Shown here: positions 37,608-46,791 of the stretch, in pieces
How the letters are laid out: each line of letters starts with the position of its first letter
Position numbering within the stretch: the first letter of the stretch is position 1
Source of the DNA: Aquibium carbonis
Lineage (GTDB): Bacteria; Pseudomonadota; Alphaproteobacteria; Rhizobiales; Rhizobiaceae
Reading direction: 5' to 3'
NCBI RefSeq assembly: GCF_003970795.1
Contig: NZ_RWKW01000016.1
Coordinates: 1 to 64,000 of the forward strand
Length of the DNA stretch: 64,000 nucleotides
Notes under the pieces: model-generated
Databases searched by the model: none
The model's input: only the letters and a program-made list of their open reading frames with translations
Told to the model about the DNA's origin: nothing
Made by a program: the position numbers and the translations under genes

Positions 37608-37796
37608 ATGCCAGCCAAATCCAAGGCGCAGCAGAAGGCGGCAGGCGCCGCACTTTCGGCCAAGCGCGGCGACACGAAGAAGAGCGAACTGAAGGGCGCC
37701 TCCAGGAGCATGGAGAAATCCATGTCCGAGAAGGAACTGTCCGCGATGGCGTCGACGACGCGCAAGGGAAAGCCGGAGCACAAGTCGGACAGCTGA
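37608..37796 (+). CDS. DUF3008 family small basic protein
   Basis: A 62-residue, lysine-, serine- and alanine-rich protein matching the DUF3008 pattern: MPAKSKAQQKAAGAALSAKR at the start, a central MSEKELSAMAST and a C-terminal RKGKPEHKS. The ATG follows GAGAGGAGTTGCGACC. Members occur in rhizobia and pseudomonads with unknown function; such basic, disordered proteins are often stress-related, but nothing here proves it. Confidence 0.85.
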   Translation: MPAKSKAQQKAAGAALSAKRGDTKKSELKGASRSMEKSMSEKELSAMASTTRKGKPEHKSDS

Positions 37797-37968
37797 AAAT
37801 CGACGAGGGTTCCCGCCCTCGAAGAAAGCGGAAGCAGTGTGGAGCGGTTCGGCCTTGGTCGGCGGAGCCTGCGCCATGGCACCTCGTTTTCAGGGCGCGC
37901 GTCGGGTGCTATCGACCGAACAGGGGCGACGGGGGCGGCTGTCGCCTCGCGAGGCCGGAGGTTCGACG

Positions 37969-38538
37969 GTGAGGGAACAATGTCATCCGGCGGACTTTCT
38001 CGATCGGCCGGCAGTCGAGGTCGCGCGCGCGCTGATTGGCGCCGTCCTCACGCATGACGGCGTGGGTGGGATCGTGGTCGAGACCGAGGCCTATGAGGCC
38101 GACGATCCGGCGTCCCACAGCTTCTCGGGTCCCACGGCGCGCAACGCGGCGATGTTCGGTCCGCCGGGCCACGCCTATGTCTATCGTTCCTATGGCATCC
38201 ACTGGTGCTTCAACGTTGTGTGCCGGCCGGGCTCGGCCGTGCTGGTGCGGGCGCTCGAACCGACGGCCGGAATTCCGGCCATGGTTCGGAGACGGTCGAT
38301 GGAAGACGTCCGGTCGTTGTGTTCCGGCCCCGGCAAGCTCTGCCAGGCGCTGGCGATCAGCGATGCGCAGAACGGCATGCCGATCGGCCGGGGCGCGTTG
38401 CGGCTATTCCTCCCGCCGACGTCGCCCACGGTGGTCGCCGGGCGGCGGATCGGGATTTCCAAGGCGGTCGACAGGCCCTGGCGTTTCGGACTCGCCGGCT
38501 CGCGCTTCCTGTCGAAGCCGCTGCGCCCTGGGGAGTAG
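37969..38538 (+). CDS. DNA-3-methyladenine glycosylase, AAG/MPG family
   Basis: A 189-residue base-excision enzyme that removes alkylated purines. Conserved elements: FLDRPAVEVARALIG at the N-terminus, ETEAYEADDPASHSF with the catalytic glutamate (about residues 33-47) and YVYRSYGIHWCFNVVC (about 68-83). The frame is open from 37837, but the GTG at 37969 has GGAGG 7 bp before it and gives the normal family start, so it is preferred. It stands at the head of a plus-strand repair run with ku and ligD. Confidence 0.9.
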   Translation: MREQCHPADFLDRPAVEVARALIGAVLTHDGVGGIVVETEAYEADDPASHSFSGPTARNAAMFGPPGHAYVYRSYGIHWCFNVVCRPGSAVLVRALEPTAGIPAMVRRRSMEDVRSLCSGPGKLCQALAISDAQNGMPIGRGALRLFLPPTSPTVVAGRRIGISKAVDRPWRFGLAGSRFLSKPLRPGE

Positions 38539-38605
38539 CGGGTTTCCCGGACGGAACCTCCGTACAGAGCCGGCGTTCTGTCCGGTCGACGAGAAGGGAA
38601 GCGCC

Positions 38606-39466
38606 GTGGCGACGAGAGCCGTCTGGAAAGGCCATCTGCAGATCGCGGAACTGAGTTGCGGCGTCGCGCTCTACGCAGCCGCGTCCACGTCCGAGCGCGT
38701 GTCCTTCAACATCCTCAACCGCAAGACCGGAAACCGCGTGCAGCGCCAGTATGTCGACGGCGAAACCGGCAAGCCGGTGGAGCGCGACGATCAGGTGAAG
38801 GGCTACGAACTCGGTTCGGGAGAGCATGTCATCCTCGAGCCCGACGAAATCGCACAGGCCGTGCCACAGGGCGACAAGACGCTGCGGATCGAGGCTTTCC
38901 TCACCTGCGCCGACATCGAAACCGTCTATTTCGACAAGCCCTACTACCTCGCGCCGGCCGACAAGGTGTCTGAGACCGCGTTCGCCGTGATCCGCGAAGG
39001 CATGCGTGCGAAGAACGTGGCGGCGGTCGCACAAGCCGTGCTGTTCCGGCGCGTGCGCACGGTGCTGATCAGGGCGCAGGGCCCCGGCCTGATCGCGAAC
39101 ACGCTCAACTTCGACTATGAGGTGCGCTCGGCGCGCGAGGCCTTCTCCAAGGTGCCCGACATCGGGATCAAGGGCGAGATGCTGGACCTCGCCAAGCACA
39201 TCATCGAGACGAAGCGGGGCAAATTCCACCCGTCGGACTATGCCGACCGCTACGACACGGCGCTCGCCGAACTGGTAAAGGCCAAGATCGAAGGCCGGGC
39301 GATCAAGCCCGCCAAGCCAAGGCCCCAGGGCAAGGTGGTCGACCTGATGGAGGCGCTGCGGCGCAGCGCGGAAGCCAGCGGAGCCAAGGCCAAGCCATCG
39401 AAATCCCGCAAGCCGGCATCCAAGCGCTCGTCCGATGGAGCGTCGCCCCGCAAGAAGGCGGGCTGA
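38606..39466 (+). CDS. ku: Non-homologous end-joining protein Ku (first copy)
   Basis: A 286-residue bacterial Ku core protein that encircles broken DNA ends and recruits LigD. It has the SFNILNRKTGNRVQRQYVD segment, an FDKPYYLAPADK core, and a lysine-rich C-terminal tail (about 240-286) of the DNA-binding kind. The GTG at 38606 follows GAGAAGGGAAGCGCC. Its stop is 1 bp before the ligD ATG, so Ku and LigD are made together. Similar in fold but clearly divergent from the second Ku at 42096-42911. Confidence 0.94.
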   Translation: MATRAVWKGHLQIAELSCGVALYAAASTSERVSFNILNRKTGNRVQRQYVDGETGKPVERDDQVKGYELGSGEHVILEPDEIAQAVPQGDKTLRIEAFLTCADIETVYFDKPYYLAPADKVSETAFAVIREGMRAKNVAAVAQAVLFRRVRTVLIRAQGPGLIANTLNFDYEVRSAREAFSKVPDIGIKGEMLDLAKHIIETKRGKFHPSDYADRYDTALAELVKAKIEGRAIKPAKPRPQGKVVDLMEALRRSAEASGAKAKPSKSRKPASKRSSDGASPRKKAG

Positions 39467-39467
39467 C

Positions 39468-42050
39468 ATGGCGCTCGAAAGCTACCACCAGAAGCGCGAC
39501 TTCAAGAAAACCACCGAACCCAAGGGATCGCCCGGAAAGAAGGCTGGCGGCCGGTCTTTCGTCATCCAGAAGCACGCGGCCCGCCGGCTGCATTATGATT
39601 TCCGCATCGAGGTCGACGGCGTGTTGCGCAGCTGGGCCGTCACGCGAGGGCCGAGCCTCGTGCCCGGCGAGAAGCGGCTTGCCGTCCATGTCGAGGATCA
39701 TCCGCTGGAGTACGGGGACTTCGAAGGCACGATCCCGAAAGGCGAGTATGGCGGCGGCGCCGTCATCGTCTGGGACCGCGGCACCTGGTCGCCGGTCGGC
39801 GACGCCGATCGAGGGTACAAGAAGGGCCACCTCGAGTTCGCGCTCGAAGGGGAGAAACTGGGCGGGCGCTGGCATCTCGTGCGCATGGCCGGAAAGCCGC
39901 GCGAGAAGCGGGAAAACTGGCTGCTGATCAAGAGCGACGACGAATTCGCGCGCGGAAACGACGAACCCGACATCCTGCAGGAGCGGCCTGAATCGGTGAA
40001 GTCCGGGCGCGATGTCGCCGACCTGGAGGGCGAAGCGCCCGGGTGGTCCTCGAAGACCGGCAGGATCGACAAGACGCCGGCGGCAAACACGGCACCGCGA
40101 AAACGTGTCGCCAGGGAAAAGTCCACCGCGAGGAAACCCAGCGCTGCCGCAGCGTCGGTCAGGGGCAGCCGCAAGGCGTCGATGCCGGGCTTCATCGAAC
40201 CACAGCTCGCGACCTTGCGGGCCGAGGCACCGTCCGGCGATCGCTGGATCCACGAGATCAAGTTCGACGGATATCGCCTTCAGGCGCATATCTCGGAGGG
40301 CAAGGCCAGGCTCCTGACCCGCAGCGGGCTCGACTGGACGGACCGGTTCGGCACGGCGGTCGCGAAGGCGCTTGCCTCGCTGCCGATGGAGGCGGCCATC
40401 ATCGACGGCGAGCTGACCGTCGAAGGCGGCAACGGGGCTTCGGATTTCTCAGCCCTGCAGGCCGACCTGTCCGAAGGCCGGTCGGATCGCTTCGTCTTCT
40501 ACGCCTTCGACCTGATGCATCTCGACGGCCGCGACCTGACGGGTGCCGCGCTCGTCGATCGAAAGGCGGAACTCGCCCGCCTGCTCGCCGGCTCTCCGTC
40601 CGCGCTGCGCTACAGCGAGCATTTCGACGAGGATGGCGAGATGATACTGCGCCATGCATGTCGGCTCAGTCTCGAGGGCGTCATTTCCAAGCTGCGCGAC
40701 GGCCCCTACCGACCGGGTCGAGGCCGCGACTGGATCAAGTCGAAATGCGCCGAACGGCAGGAACTCGTCATCGCCGGCTACACACCCTCCTCGACTTCGG
40801 ACAAGGCGATCGGCTCGCTGGTGCTCGGTCACTATGTCGGCGACGATCTCGTCCATGCCGGACGCGTCGGGACAGGCTTCTCGCGCAAGGTTGCCGAGGA
40901 CCTTTACGCCAGGCTCGAGCCTCTGGCTCGCGAGAAATCGCCATTCGCCACGACGCTCTCGGCCGAGGCGCGCCGCAACGTGCGTTTCGTCGAGCCCGGG
41001 CTGGTTGCCGAGGTCGAGTTTCGCAGCTGGACCGGCGACGGCGTCCTGCGCCACGCGTCGTTCCGGGGCCTGCGCGAGGACAAGGCCGCCAAGACGATCA
41101 CGCGCGAGGATGGCGGTTCGAAGAAGGGCAGCGGCGCCCTGCCGCGCTGGACGGTGAAGCTCACGCATCCGGATCGCATCTACTGGAAGGATGCGGGCGT
41201 GACCAAGCAGGGCCTGGCTGAATACTACAGCGAGGCCTGGCGGTTCATCGCGCCCCATGTGGTGCATCGCCCGCTGGCACTGCTGCGGTGCCCGGGCGGC
41301 GTCGGCGGCCAGTGCTTCTTCCAGAAACACGCGTGGAAGGGCATGAACGGAAAGATCCTCACGCTGCACGACCAGAAGGACAAGTCCGGCGAGCCGATCG
41401 TCGGCATCGACGGCTTCGACGGGCTGATCGGGCTCGTCCAAGGCGGCGTGCTGGAGATCCATCCCTGGCAGGCCCCGTTCGACGATCTGGAGAAACCGGA
41501 CCAGATCGTCATGGACCTCGACCCCGGCGAGGGGGTGACCTGGGACGAGATCGTGGCGGCGGCGCGGGAGGTGCGCGAGCGGATGGAAGCGGAGGGCCTG
41601 GCCTGCTTTCTCAAGACGTCAGGAGGCAAGGGCCTGCATGTCGTGAGCCCGCTGGAACCACGGGCCGGGTGGGAAGCGGTCAAGGGTTTTGCCAAGCGCA
41701 TCGCCGACGAAATGTCGGCTGACAGCCCGGATCGCTTCGTCGCGACCGTTTCCAAGGCGAAACGGAAGGGCAAGATCCTCATCGACTATTTGCGCAACGG
41801 TCGCGGCGCGACCGCCGTGGCGCCCTATTCGACTCGCGCCCGTGATGGCGCACCGGTGTCGATGCCCATCGGTTGGGAGGAACTCGGGCCGGACATCGGG
41901 CCTGCCACCTTCACCGTCACGAATGCCGCGGCGCGGCTGGCCAATCTCTCCGCCGATCCGTGGGAGAATTTCCGCAAGGCGGCGGCACCCATCGGCGGCC
42001 CTGAAAAACCAACCAGACGAACCGCCCGCAAAGTGAGAAAACCGGCTTGA
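39468..42050 (+). CDS. ligD: ATP-dependent DNA ligase LigD (phosphoesterase-ligase-polymerase fusion)
   Basis: An 860-residue three-domain NHEJ enzyme in the PE-LIG-POL order. The N-terminal 3'-phosphoesterase has HYDFRIEVDGVLRSW (about residues 43-57). The ligase has the nucleotidyl-accepting Lys265 in HEIKFDGYR and the downstream EGVISKLRDGPYRPGR and DWIKSKC motifs. The C-terminal archaeo-eukaryotic primase-like polymerase has the metal-binding Asp683 and Asp685 in VMDLDPGEG and the KTSGGKGLH loop. It fills, trims and seals double-strand breaks with Ku. Starts 1 bp after ku. Confidence 0.96.
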   Translation: MALESYHQKRDFKKTTEPKGSPGKKAGGRSFVIQKHAARRLHYDFRIEVDGVLRSWAVTRGPSLVPGEKRLAVHVEDHPLEYGDFEGTIPKGEYGGGAVIVWDRGTWSPVGDADRGYKKGHLEFALEGEKLGGRWHLVRMAGKPREKRENWLLIKSDDEFARGNDEPDILQERPESVKSGRDVADLEGEAPGWSSKTGRIDKTPAANTAPRKRVAREKSTARKPSAAAASVRGSRKASMPGFIEPQLATLRAEAPSGDRWIHEIKFDGYRLQAHISEGKARLLTRSGLDWTDRFGTAVAKALASLPMEAAIIDGELTVEGGNGASDFSALQADLSEGRSDRFVFYAFDLMHLDGRDLTGAALVDRKAELARLLAGSPSALRYSEHFDEDGEMILRHACRLSLEGVISKLRDGPYRPGRGRDWIKSKCAERQELVIAGYTPSSTSDKAIGSLVLGHYVGDDLVHAGRVGTGFSRKVAEDLYARLEPLAREKSPFATTLSAEARRNVRFVEPGLVAEVEFRSWTGDGVLRHASFRGLREDKAAKTITREDGGSKKGSGALPRWTVKLTHPDRIYWKDAGVTKQGLAEYYSEAWRFIAPHVVHRPLALLRCPGGVGGQCFFQKHAWKGMNGKILTLHDQKDKSGEPIVGIDGFDGLIGLVQGGVLEIHPWQAPFDDLEKPDQIVMDLDPGEGVTWDEIVAAAREVRERMEAEGLACFLKTSGGKGLHVVSPLEPRAGWEAVKGFAKRIADEMSADSPDRFVATVSKAKRKGKILIDYLRNGRGATAVAPYSTRARDGAPVSMPIGWEELGPDIGPATFTVTNAAARLANLSADPWENFRKAAAPIGGPEKPTRRTARKVRKPA

Positions 42051-42074
42051 GACGCTGCGGACACGATCAGGAAG

Positions 42075-42090
42075 CGCCGGCTCTCCGGCG
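42075..42090. terminator. Possible shared terminator between ligD and the second ku
   Basis: CGCCGG-CTCT-CCGGCG forms a perfect 6-bp stem with a 4-base loop in the 45-bp gap between two convergent genes. No T-run follows on either strand, so intrinsic termination is only possible, not shown. Confidence 0.35.
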
Positions 42091-42095
42091 ATCGC

Positions 42096-42911
42096 TCACT
42101 TCGCCTTGCCGCTCTTCTTTTCCTGCTCGACGCTGCGACGCAACGCATCCATGATCGAGACCACGTTGTCCGGCGTCGGCGGAGGCTCTTCCGCCGGGGC
42201 TCGGGTTTTCGCAGGCTTCCTTTTCTTGCGCTTGGCCTCGATGATGTCCAGCAGCCTTGCCTGGACGGGGTCCTCCACCATCGATGGATCCCAATCCTTG
42301 GTGCGCTCGTCGATGAGCGCCTTTACCAGTTTCACGACGCGCGCCTCGGGTTTCGCGTCCTCCACATCCTCGAAGTAATCATCGGCTGCGCGCACCTCGT
42401 CGCCAAAGCGCAGGGTCCAGGCGAGGATGCCCTTTCCGGCAGCTTCCAGCATCACCGCGCGCTCACGCCTGAACAGCACCACGCGTGCAATGCCCACCAT
42501 CCCGGTGGCCCGCATGGCGTCGCGGATGACGGCGAAGGCCTCCTCACCCACCTTGTCGTCGGGCATGAGGAAGTAGGGTTTGTCGTGCCAGATCCAGCCA
42601 ATGGAATCGCGCGGCACGAAGGTTTCGATGTCGATGGTGTGGGTGCTTTCGAGTGCAATGGAGTCCAGTTCATCGTCCTCGATGACGACAAACTGGTCCT
42701 CGCCGCTGGCAAATCCGTGCACCTGATCCTCGTCGCGAACCGGCTTGCCCGTCTGCGCGTCGACATAGTGATTGCGGATGCGGTTGCCGGTCTTGCGATT
42801 GATCGAGTGGAAACGGACCTTCTCGCTGTCGGTGGTGGCAGGCGTCATCGCCACCGGGCATGTCACCAGCGACAGCTTCAGATAGCCCTTCCAGAAGCTG
42901 CGCGGCGCCAT
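42096..42911 (-). CDS. ku: Non-homologous end-joining protein Ku (second copy)
   Basis: A 271-residue Ku protein convergent with ligD. It has SFWKGYLKLSLVTCPVAM at the start, HSINRKTGNRIRNHYVD, HDKPYFLMPDDKVGEEAF, and a basic lysine-rich segment (EAKRKKRKPAKTR, about residues 226-238) near the C-terminus. Several rhizobia carry multiple ku genes that work in different combinations with LigD; here the two sit on either side of ligD on opposite strands, so they are likely expressed under different conditions. Confidence 0.94.
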   Translation of the reverse strand: MAPRSFWKGYLKLSLVTCPVAMTPATTDSEKVRFHSINRKTGNRIRNHYVDAQTGKPVRDEDQVHGFASGEDQFVVIEDDELDSIALESTHTIDIETFVPRDSIGWIWHDKPYFLMPDDKVGEEAFAVIRDAMRATGMVGIARVVLFRRERAVMLEAAGKGILAWTLRFGDEVRAADDYFEDVEDAKPEARVVKLVKALIDERTKDWDPSMVEDPVQARLLDIIEAKRKKRKPAKTRAPAEEPPPTPDNVVSIMDALRRSVEQEKKSGKAK

Positions 42912-42995
42912 CCCGTCAAACCCTTGCTGCGGATTTCCAGCAGCGAGAACGTGACCGGGCCAAGTGCGTTCCGTGGACTCGTGTCGCCTTGCGCC

Positions 42996-43970
42996 TCAGC
43001 GCCGCCCACCGTCGAGCCGGGCCAGCAGCGCCGACTTCGTTTTCCTGTCGACGAAGGCGGCTTCGACGGCGGTGCGGGTGATGGCCGTCAGCGCCTTGTC
43101 GTCAAGGCCGAAATGGGTTCGTGCCTCGTCATACTCCCGCTTCAGCGTGGTCCAGAAATGGGGCGGGTCGTCGGAATTGAGCGTGACCTTGCAGCCGGCC
43201 GCGCGGAGCTTCGGGAAGGGATGATCGGCGAAGCTGGGGAAGACCTTCAGCGCGACGTTGGAGCAGGGGCAGCATTCGAGAACCACGCCCTCGGCGGCGA
43301 TGCGCCTCACCAGGTCGGGGTTTTCGATCGCGCGCACGCCGTGGCCGATGCGGGACGGACGGAAATGATCGAGCGCCGACTGGACGCTTTCCCATCCGGA
43401 AAGCTCGCCGGCATGGACGGTGATCCCCAGCCCGGCCTCGCGGGCGATCTCGAAGGCGCGGACATAATCTTCCGGGTCGCCGTAGCGCTCTTCGCCCGCC
43501 ATGCCGAAGCCGGTGACCAGCGGCTCTCCGCAACGCGCGGCGAAGCGGGCAGCCGCCTCGACCGATTCGACGCCGAAATGCCGCACGCCGGTCACGATCA
43601 TGCGGCTTTCGATACCGGTCTTGGCCTTGGCGCGGCGCATGCCTTCCGCAAGGCCGGCCGTGTAGGCCGACGGCGACAGGCCCGCTCGGTCGGCGTGATC
43701 GGGAGAGGTGAAGAACTCGGAATAGATGCAGCCGTCGCGCGCGAGGCTCGACAGGTAGGTTTCCGCCAACAGCGCATAGTCGCGCTCGGTACGAAACAGA
43801 GCAGCGGCGCCGTCATAGGCAATCAGAAAGCCAGTGAAATCATCCCAGACATATCTGCCGTCGCGGATGAAGCCCGAGACGTCGGCGCCGTACTTCGCGG
43901 CCTGCTTCATGACCAGCTCGGGCGACGCCGCGCCCTCGATATGGCAGTGGATTTCGGCCTTCAGGACCAT
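42996..43970 (-). CDS. add: Adenosine deaminase
   Basis: A 324-residue metal-dependent amidohydrolase of the adenosine/AMP deaminase family, converting adenosine to inosine (adenine deaminase is an alternative). Zinc ligands and catalytic residues are visible: HCHIEGA near the N-terminus, VHAGELSGW with the catalytic glutamate, RIGHGVRAI, and LNSDDPPHF with the paired aspartates. The ATG at 43970 follows GGGGAAGACAT; the longer frame to 44045 has no ribosome site. Divergent from ubiE with 109 bp between. Confidence 0.88.
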   Translation of the reverse strand: MVLKAEIHCHIEGAASPELVMKQAAKYGADVSGFIRDGRYVWDDFTGFLIAYDGAAALFRTERDYALLAETYLSSLARDGCIYSEFFTSPDHADRAGLSPSAYTAGLAEGMRRAKAKTGIESRMIVTGVRHFGVESVEAAARFAARCGEPLVTGFGMAGEERYGDPEDYVRAFEIAREAGLGITVHAGELSGWESVQSALDHFRPSRIGHGVRAIENPDLVRRIAAEGVVLECCPCSNVALKVFPSFADHPFPKLRAAGCKVTLNSDDPPHFWTTLKREYDEARTHFGLDDKALTAITRTAVEAAFVDRKTKSALLARLDGGRR

Positions 43971-44079
43971 ATGTCTTCCCCGAATCGCTCGTCCCAGGCG
44001 CGGCGGTTCACCACGTTCCTGAAGAATAGCGCCCGTCCACGCCATCGGCTATGGTCCGGCCACCCAATTGGATCGAGAA

Positions 44080-44856
44080 ATGCCCGAACACAGAACGACC
44101 GCCCAAGGCGGCATGGAACAGTCCTTCGGCTTCCGCACGGTGGACGCCGGCACCAAGCAGCCGCTGGTGGACGAGGTCTTCCACAAGGTGGCCAAGCGCT
44201 ACGACCTGATGAACGACATCATGTCGGCCGGCATGCACCGGGTGTGGAAGGACGCGATGGTGAGCGCTCTCAATCCGCCCAAGCGGGCGGGCTGGACGTC
44301 GCTCGACGTGGCCGGCGGCACCGGCGACATCGCCTTCCGGATCGTGGAGGCGTCGCAGCGCAAAGCGCATGTCACCGTGCTCGACATCAACGGATCGATG
44401 CTTTCGGTCGGGCGGGAGCGGGCGGAGAAGCGCGGCCTCCTCGACAATCTAGACTTCGTAGAGGCCAATGCCGAGGCACTGCCCTTCGACGACGAGCGCT
44501 TCGACGCCTACACGATCGCCTTCGGCATCCGCAACGTGCCGCGCATCGACGTCGCACTCGCCGAGGCCTGGCGGGTGCTGAAGCCTGGCGGACGATTCCT
44601 CTGCCTCGAATTCTCGGAGGTGGAGATGCCACTGCTTGACCGCGCCTACGAGGCCTGGTCGTTCAACGCCATACCGGCGATCGGCAAGATGGTGGCTGGC
44701 GACGGCGAGCCCTATCGCTACCTGGTGGAATCGATCGCCAAGTTTCCCAAACAGGCCGATTTCGCCGCGATGATCGAACGGGCAGGCTTCGAACGGGTGA
44801 CGTTCCGCAACTTCACCGGCGGGATCGCTGCGCTGCATTCCGGCTGGAAGCTGTGA
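44080..44856 (+). CDS. ubiE: Bifunctional demethylmenaquinone/ubiquinone C-methyltransferase
   Basis: A 258-residue SAM-dependent methyltransferase of quinone synthesis; in this lineage it acts on ubiquinone precursors (2-octaprenyl-type benzoquinol). It has the SAM-binding [14 protein letters not shown] (about residues 75-88) and the family signatures [20 protein letters not shown] near the N-terminus and [16 protein letters not shown] at the end. The ATG at 44080 is preferred over the TTG at 44068. ubiB starts 13 bp later. Confidence 0.95.
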   Translation: MPEHRTTAQGGMEQSFGFRTVDAGTKQPLVDEVFHKVAKRYDLMNDIMSAGMHRVWKDAMVSALNPPKRAGWTSLDVAGGTGDIAFRIVEASQRKAHVTVLDINGSMLSVGRERAEKRGLLDNLDFVEANAEALPFDDERFDAYTIAFGIRNVPRIDVALAEAWRVLKPGGRFLCLEFSEVEMPLLDRAYEAWSFNAIPAIGKMVAGDGEPYRYLVESIAKFPKQADFAAMIERAGFERVTFRNFTGGIAALHSGWKL

Positions 44857-44869
44857 GGGCTCACCACCG

Positions 44870-46438
44870 ATGAGCACACCAGCCGCCTATTTCCGGCTCG
44901 TCAGGGCCGGCTGGATCATGGTTCGCGAAGGCGTGGTGGCCGCGCTGCCCGGCGACCAGCTTTCGGGCCTGCCCAAGCTCGGCTGGCGCATCGGCACGAT
45001 GCTGGCCCGCCGCCGCGTGGCGGGGCGCGACCGATCGGAGCGCTTCGCCAAGGCGGCGACCCGGCTGGGGCCTTCCTACGTCAAGCTCGGCCAGTTCCTG
45101 GCGACCCGGCCCGACGTGGTTGGAACCGAGGTGGCGCTCGACCTCGCCAATCTCCAGGACCGGATGGACACGTTTCCCCGGGCGGAGGCCGTCTCGGCGA
45201 TCGTGGGTTCGCTCGGGCGGCCTCTCGACGACCTCTACGAGAGCTTCGGCGAGCCGGTCGCGGCAGCCTCGATCGCGCAGGTCCATTCCGCCACGCTGCC
45301 GGGCTCCGGCAAGCGGGTGGCCGTGAAGGTGATCCGGCCAGGGGTCCGGCGCAGCTTTCTCAACGACCTCGACAGCTATTTCGCGGCGGCGCACCTGCAG
45401 GAACGCTTCATACCCGCGACCCGCCGGCTTCGCCCGGTGCAGGTGACCGAGACGCTGGCGCAGACGACCAAGATCGAGATGGACCTGCGGCTGGAAGCGG
45501 CGGCGCTGTCGGAAATCGGCGAGAACACGCGCGAGGATCCCGGCTTCCGCGTCCCCAGCGTCGATTGGGAGCGCACCGGTCGCGACGTACTGACGCTGGA
45601 ATGGATCGACGGCGTGAAGATGTCCGATATCCATGGCCTGCGCGCGGCCGGCCACGACCTGCCCGCGCTGGCGGCCAACCTGATCCAGAATTTCCTTCGC
45701 CACACGCTGCGCGATGGCTTCTTCCACGGCGACATGCATCCCGGCAATCTGTTCGTAGAGGCCGATGGAACCATCGTTGCAGTCGATTTCGGCATCACCG
45801 GTCGGCTGGGCAAGAAGGAGCGGCGATTCCTCGCCGAGATCCTCTACGGCTTCATCATGCGCGACTACCGACGCGTCGCCGAAGTCCATTTCGAGGCGGG
45901 CTACGTGCCGGCCAAGCACGACGTGGCGGCCTTCGCTCAGGCGATCCGCGCCATCGGCGAGCCGATCCACGGCCAGCCGGCCGAGACGATCTCCATGGCC
46001 AAGCTCCTGACGCTGCTGTTCGAGGTCACGGAGCTCTTCGACATGGCGGCGAGGCCGGAACTGGTGCTCTTGCAGAAGACCATGGTGGTGGTGGAGGGCG
46101 TCGCGCGCGCGCTCGACCCGCATTTCAACATGTGGAAGACCTCCGAACCGGTCGTCGGGTCCTGGATCGCCGCCAATCTCGGGCCTCGCGGGATGCTCAC
46201 CGACGCGCGCGACGGGATCAACGCGGTGGTCTCGCTCGCCCGCCAGGCACCCGAGCTCGCCGCCCGCACCGAGCGCCTGTCGCGCGAGATCGACGCCATG
46301 GCCGAGAACGGCCTGCGCTTCGATGCGGAGACGGCGAAGGCGATCGGCAAGGCGGAGGCGCGGTACAGCCGCTCCGGCCGGGTGGCGTTGTGGGTGATAG
46401 CGCTGGCGCTGGTGTGGATCGCGATGGAGCCGGGGTGA
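44870..46438 (+). CDS. ubiB: Ubiquinone biosynthesis protein UbiB (ABC1/ADCK-type atypical kinase)
   Basis: A 522-residue UbiB/COQ8 family member required for ubiquinone synthesis, membrane-bound by its C-terminal helix (about 500-519). It has the KxGQ motif SYVKLGQFLATRPD (about residues 69-82), the alanine-rich loop AAASIAQVHSA in place of a protein-kinase glycine loop, an invariant lysine in RVAVKVIRPG, HGDMHPGNLF, and the metal-binding aspartate in VAVDFGITGR. A toxin-antitoxin pair follows, then coaBC. Confidence 0.95.
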   Translation: MSTPAAYFRLVRAGWIMVREGVVAALPGDQLSGLPKLGWRIGTMLARRRVAGRDRSERFAKAATRLGPSYVKLGQFLATRPDVVGTEVALDLANLQDRMDTFPRAEAVSAIVGSLGRPLDDLYESFGEPVAAASIAQVHSATLPGSGKRVAVKVIRPGVRRSFLNDLDSYFAAAHLQERFIPATRRLRPVQVTETLAQTTKIEMDLRLEAAALSEIGENTREDPGFRVPSVDWERTGRDVLTLEWIDGVKMSDIHGLRAAGHDLPALAANLIQNFLRHTLRDGFFHGDMHPGNLFVEADGTIVAVDFGITGRLGKKERRFLAEILYGFIMRDYRRVAEVHFEAGYVPAKHDVAAFAQAIRAIGEPIHGQPAETISMAKLLTLLFEVTELFDMAARPELVLLQKTMVVVEGVARALDPHFNMWKTSEPVVGSWIAANLGPRGMLTDARDGINAVVSLARQAPELAARTERLSREIDAMAENGLRFDAETAKAIGKAEARYSRSGRVALWVIALALVWIAMEPG

Positions 46439-46440
46439 TT

Positions 46441-46473
46441 GCATTGACTGCAATGCTGGCAGTGCTGGCATTG
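46441..46473. promoter_or_regulatory. Overlapping inverted repeats, candidate toxin-antitoxin operator
   Basis: GCATTG (46441-46446), CAATGC (46451-46456) and GCATTG (46468-46473) form two overlapping inverted repeats; TGCTGGCA is also directly repeated within. It lies between ubiB and the antitoxin gene, 48 bp before its ATG, where a FitA/VapB-type ribbon-helix-helix dimer would bind to autoregulate the pair. Inferred from position. Confidence 0.4.
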
Positions 46474-46521
46474 CGGTTGGCCCGAGTTCACGCTATCTCT
46501 TGCGCAGACTGGAGACGTCGA

Positions 46522-46791
46522 ATGGCCACGGTAACCGTAAGAAAGCTCGATGACGAGGTCATACGCGACCTGCGCCTCAGCGCGGCGGAGCGAGGTGTCT
46601 CCATGGAGCAGGAGGCACGCGACCGTTTGAAACGTCCGCTCCCCCGTCAGGAGCCCGAGGACCCCGGCAAGCCGAAATGGCATTTGAAGGCGTCCATGGA
46701 AGAAATACTTGCGCTCGGCCGCAAACCGGAAAAGCCGATCGATCATAAAGCCGAGTCGGACGCGCTCTACGACTATCTGGATGAAAAGTGA
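46522..46791 (+). CDS. FitA/VapB-type antitoxin (ribbon-helix-helix)
   Basis: An 89-residue protein with the FitA-like ribbon-helix-helix N-terminus MATVTVRKLDDEVIRDLRLS (residues 1-20), then AAERGVSMEQEARDRLK, followed by a proline-rich linker and an acidic C-terminus (about 50-89) that would wrap and neutralise the PIN toxin. The ATG follows CTGGAGACGTCGA. Its stop overlaps the toxin start by 4 bp (GTGA). It binds DNA and represses the operon by family knowledge. Confidence 0.88.
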   Translation: MATVTVRKLDDEVIRDLRLSAAERGVSMEQEARDRLKRPLPRQEPEDPGKPKWHLKASMEEILALGRKPEKPIDHKAESDALYDYLDEK

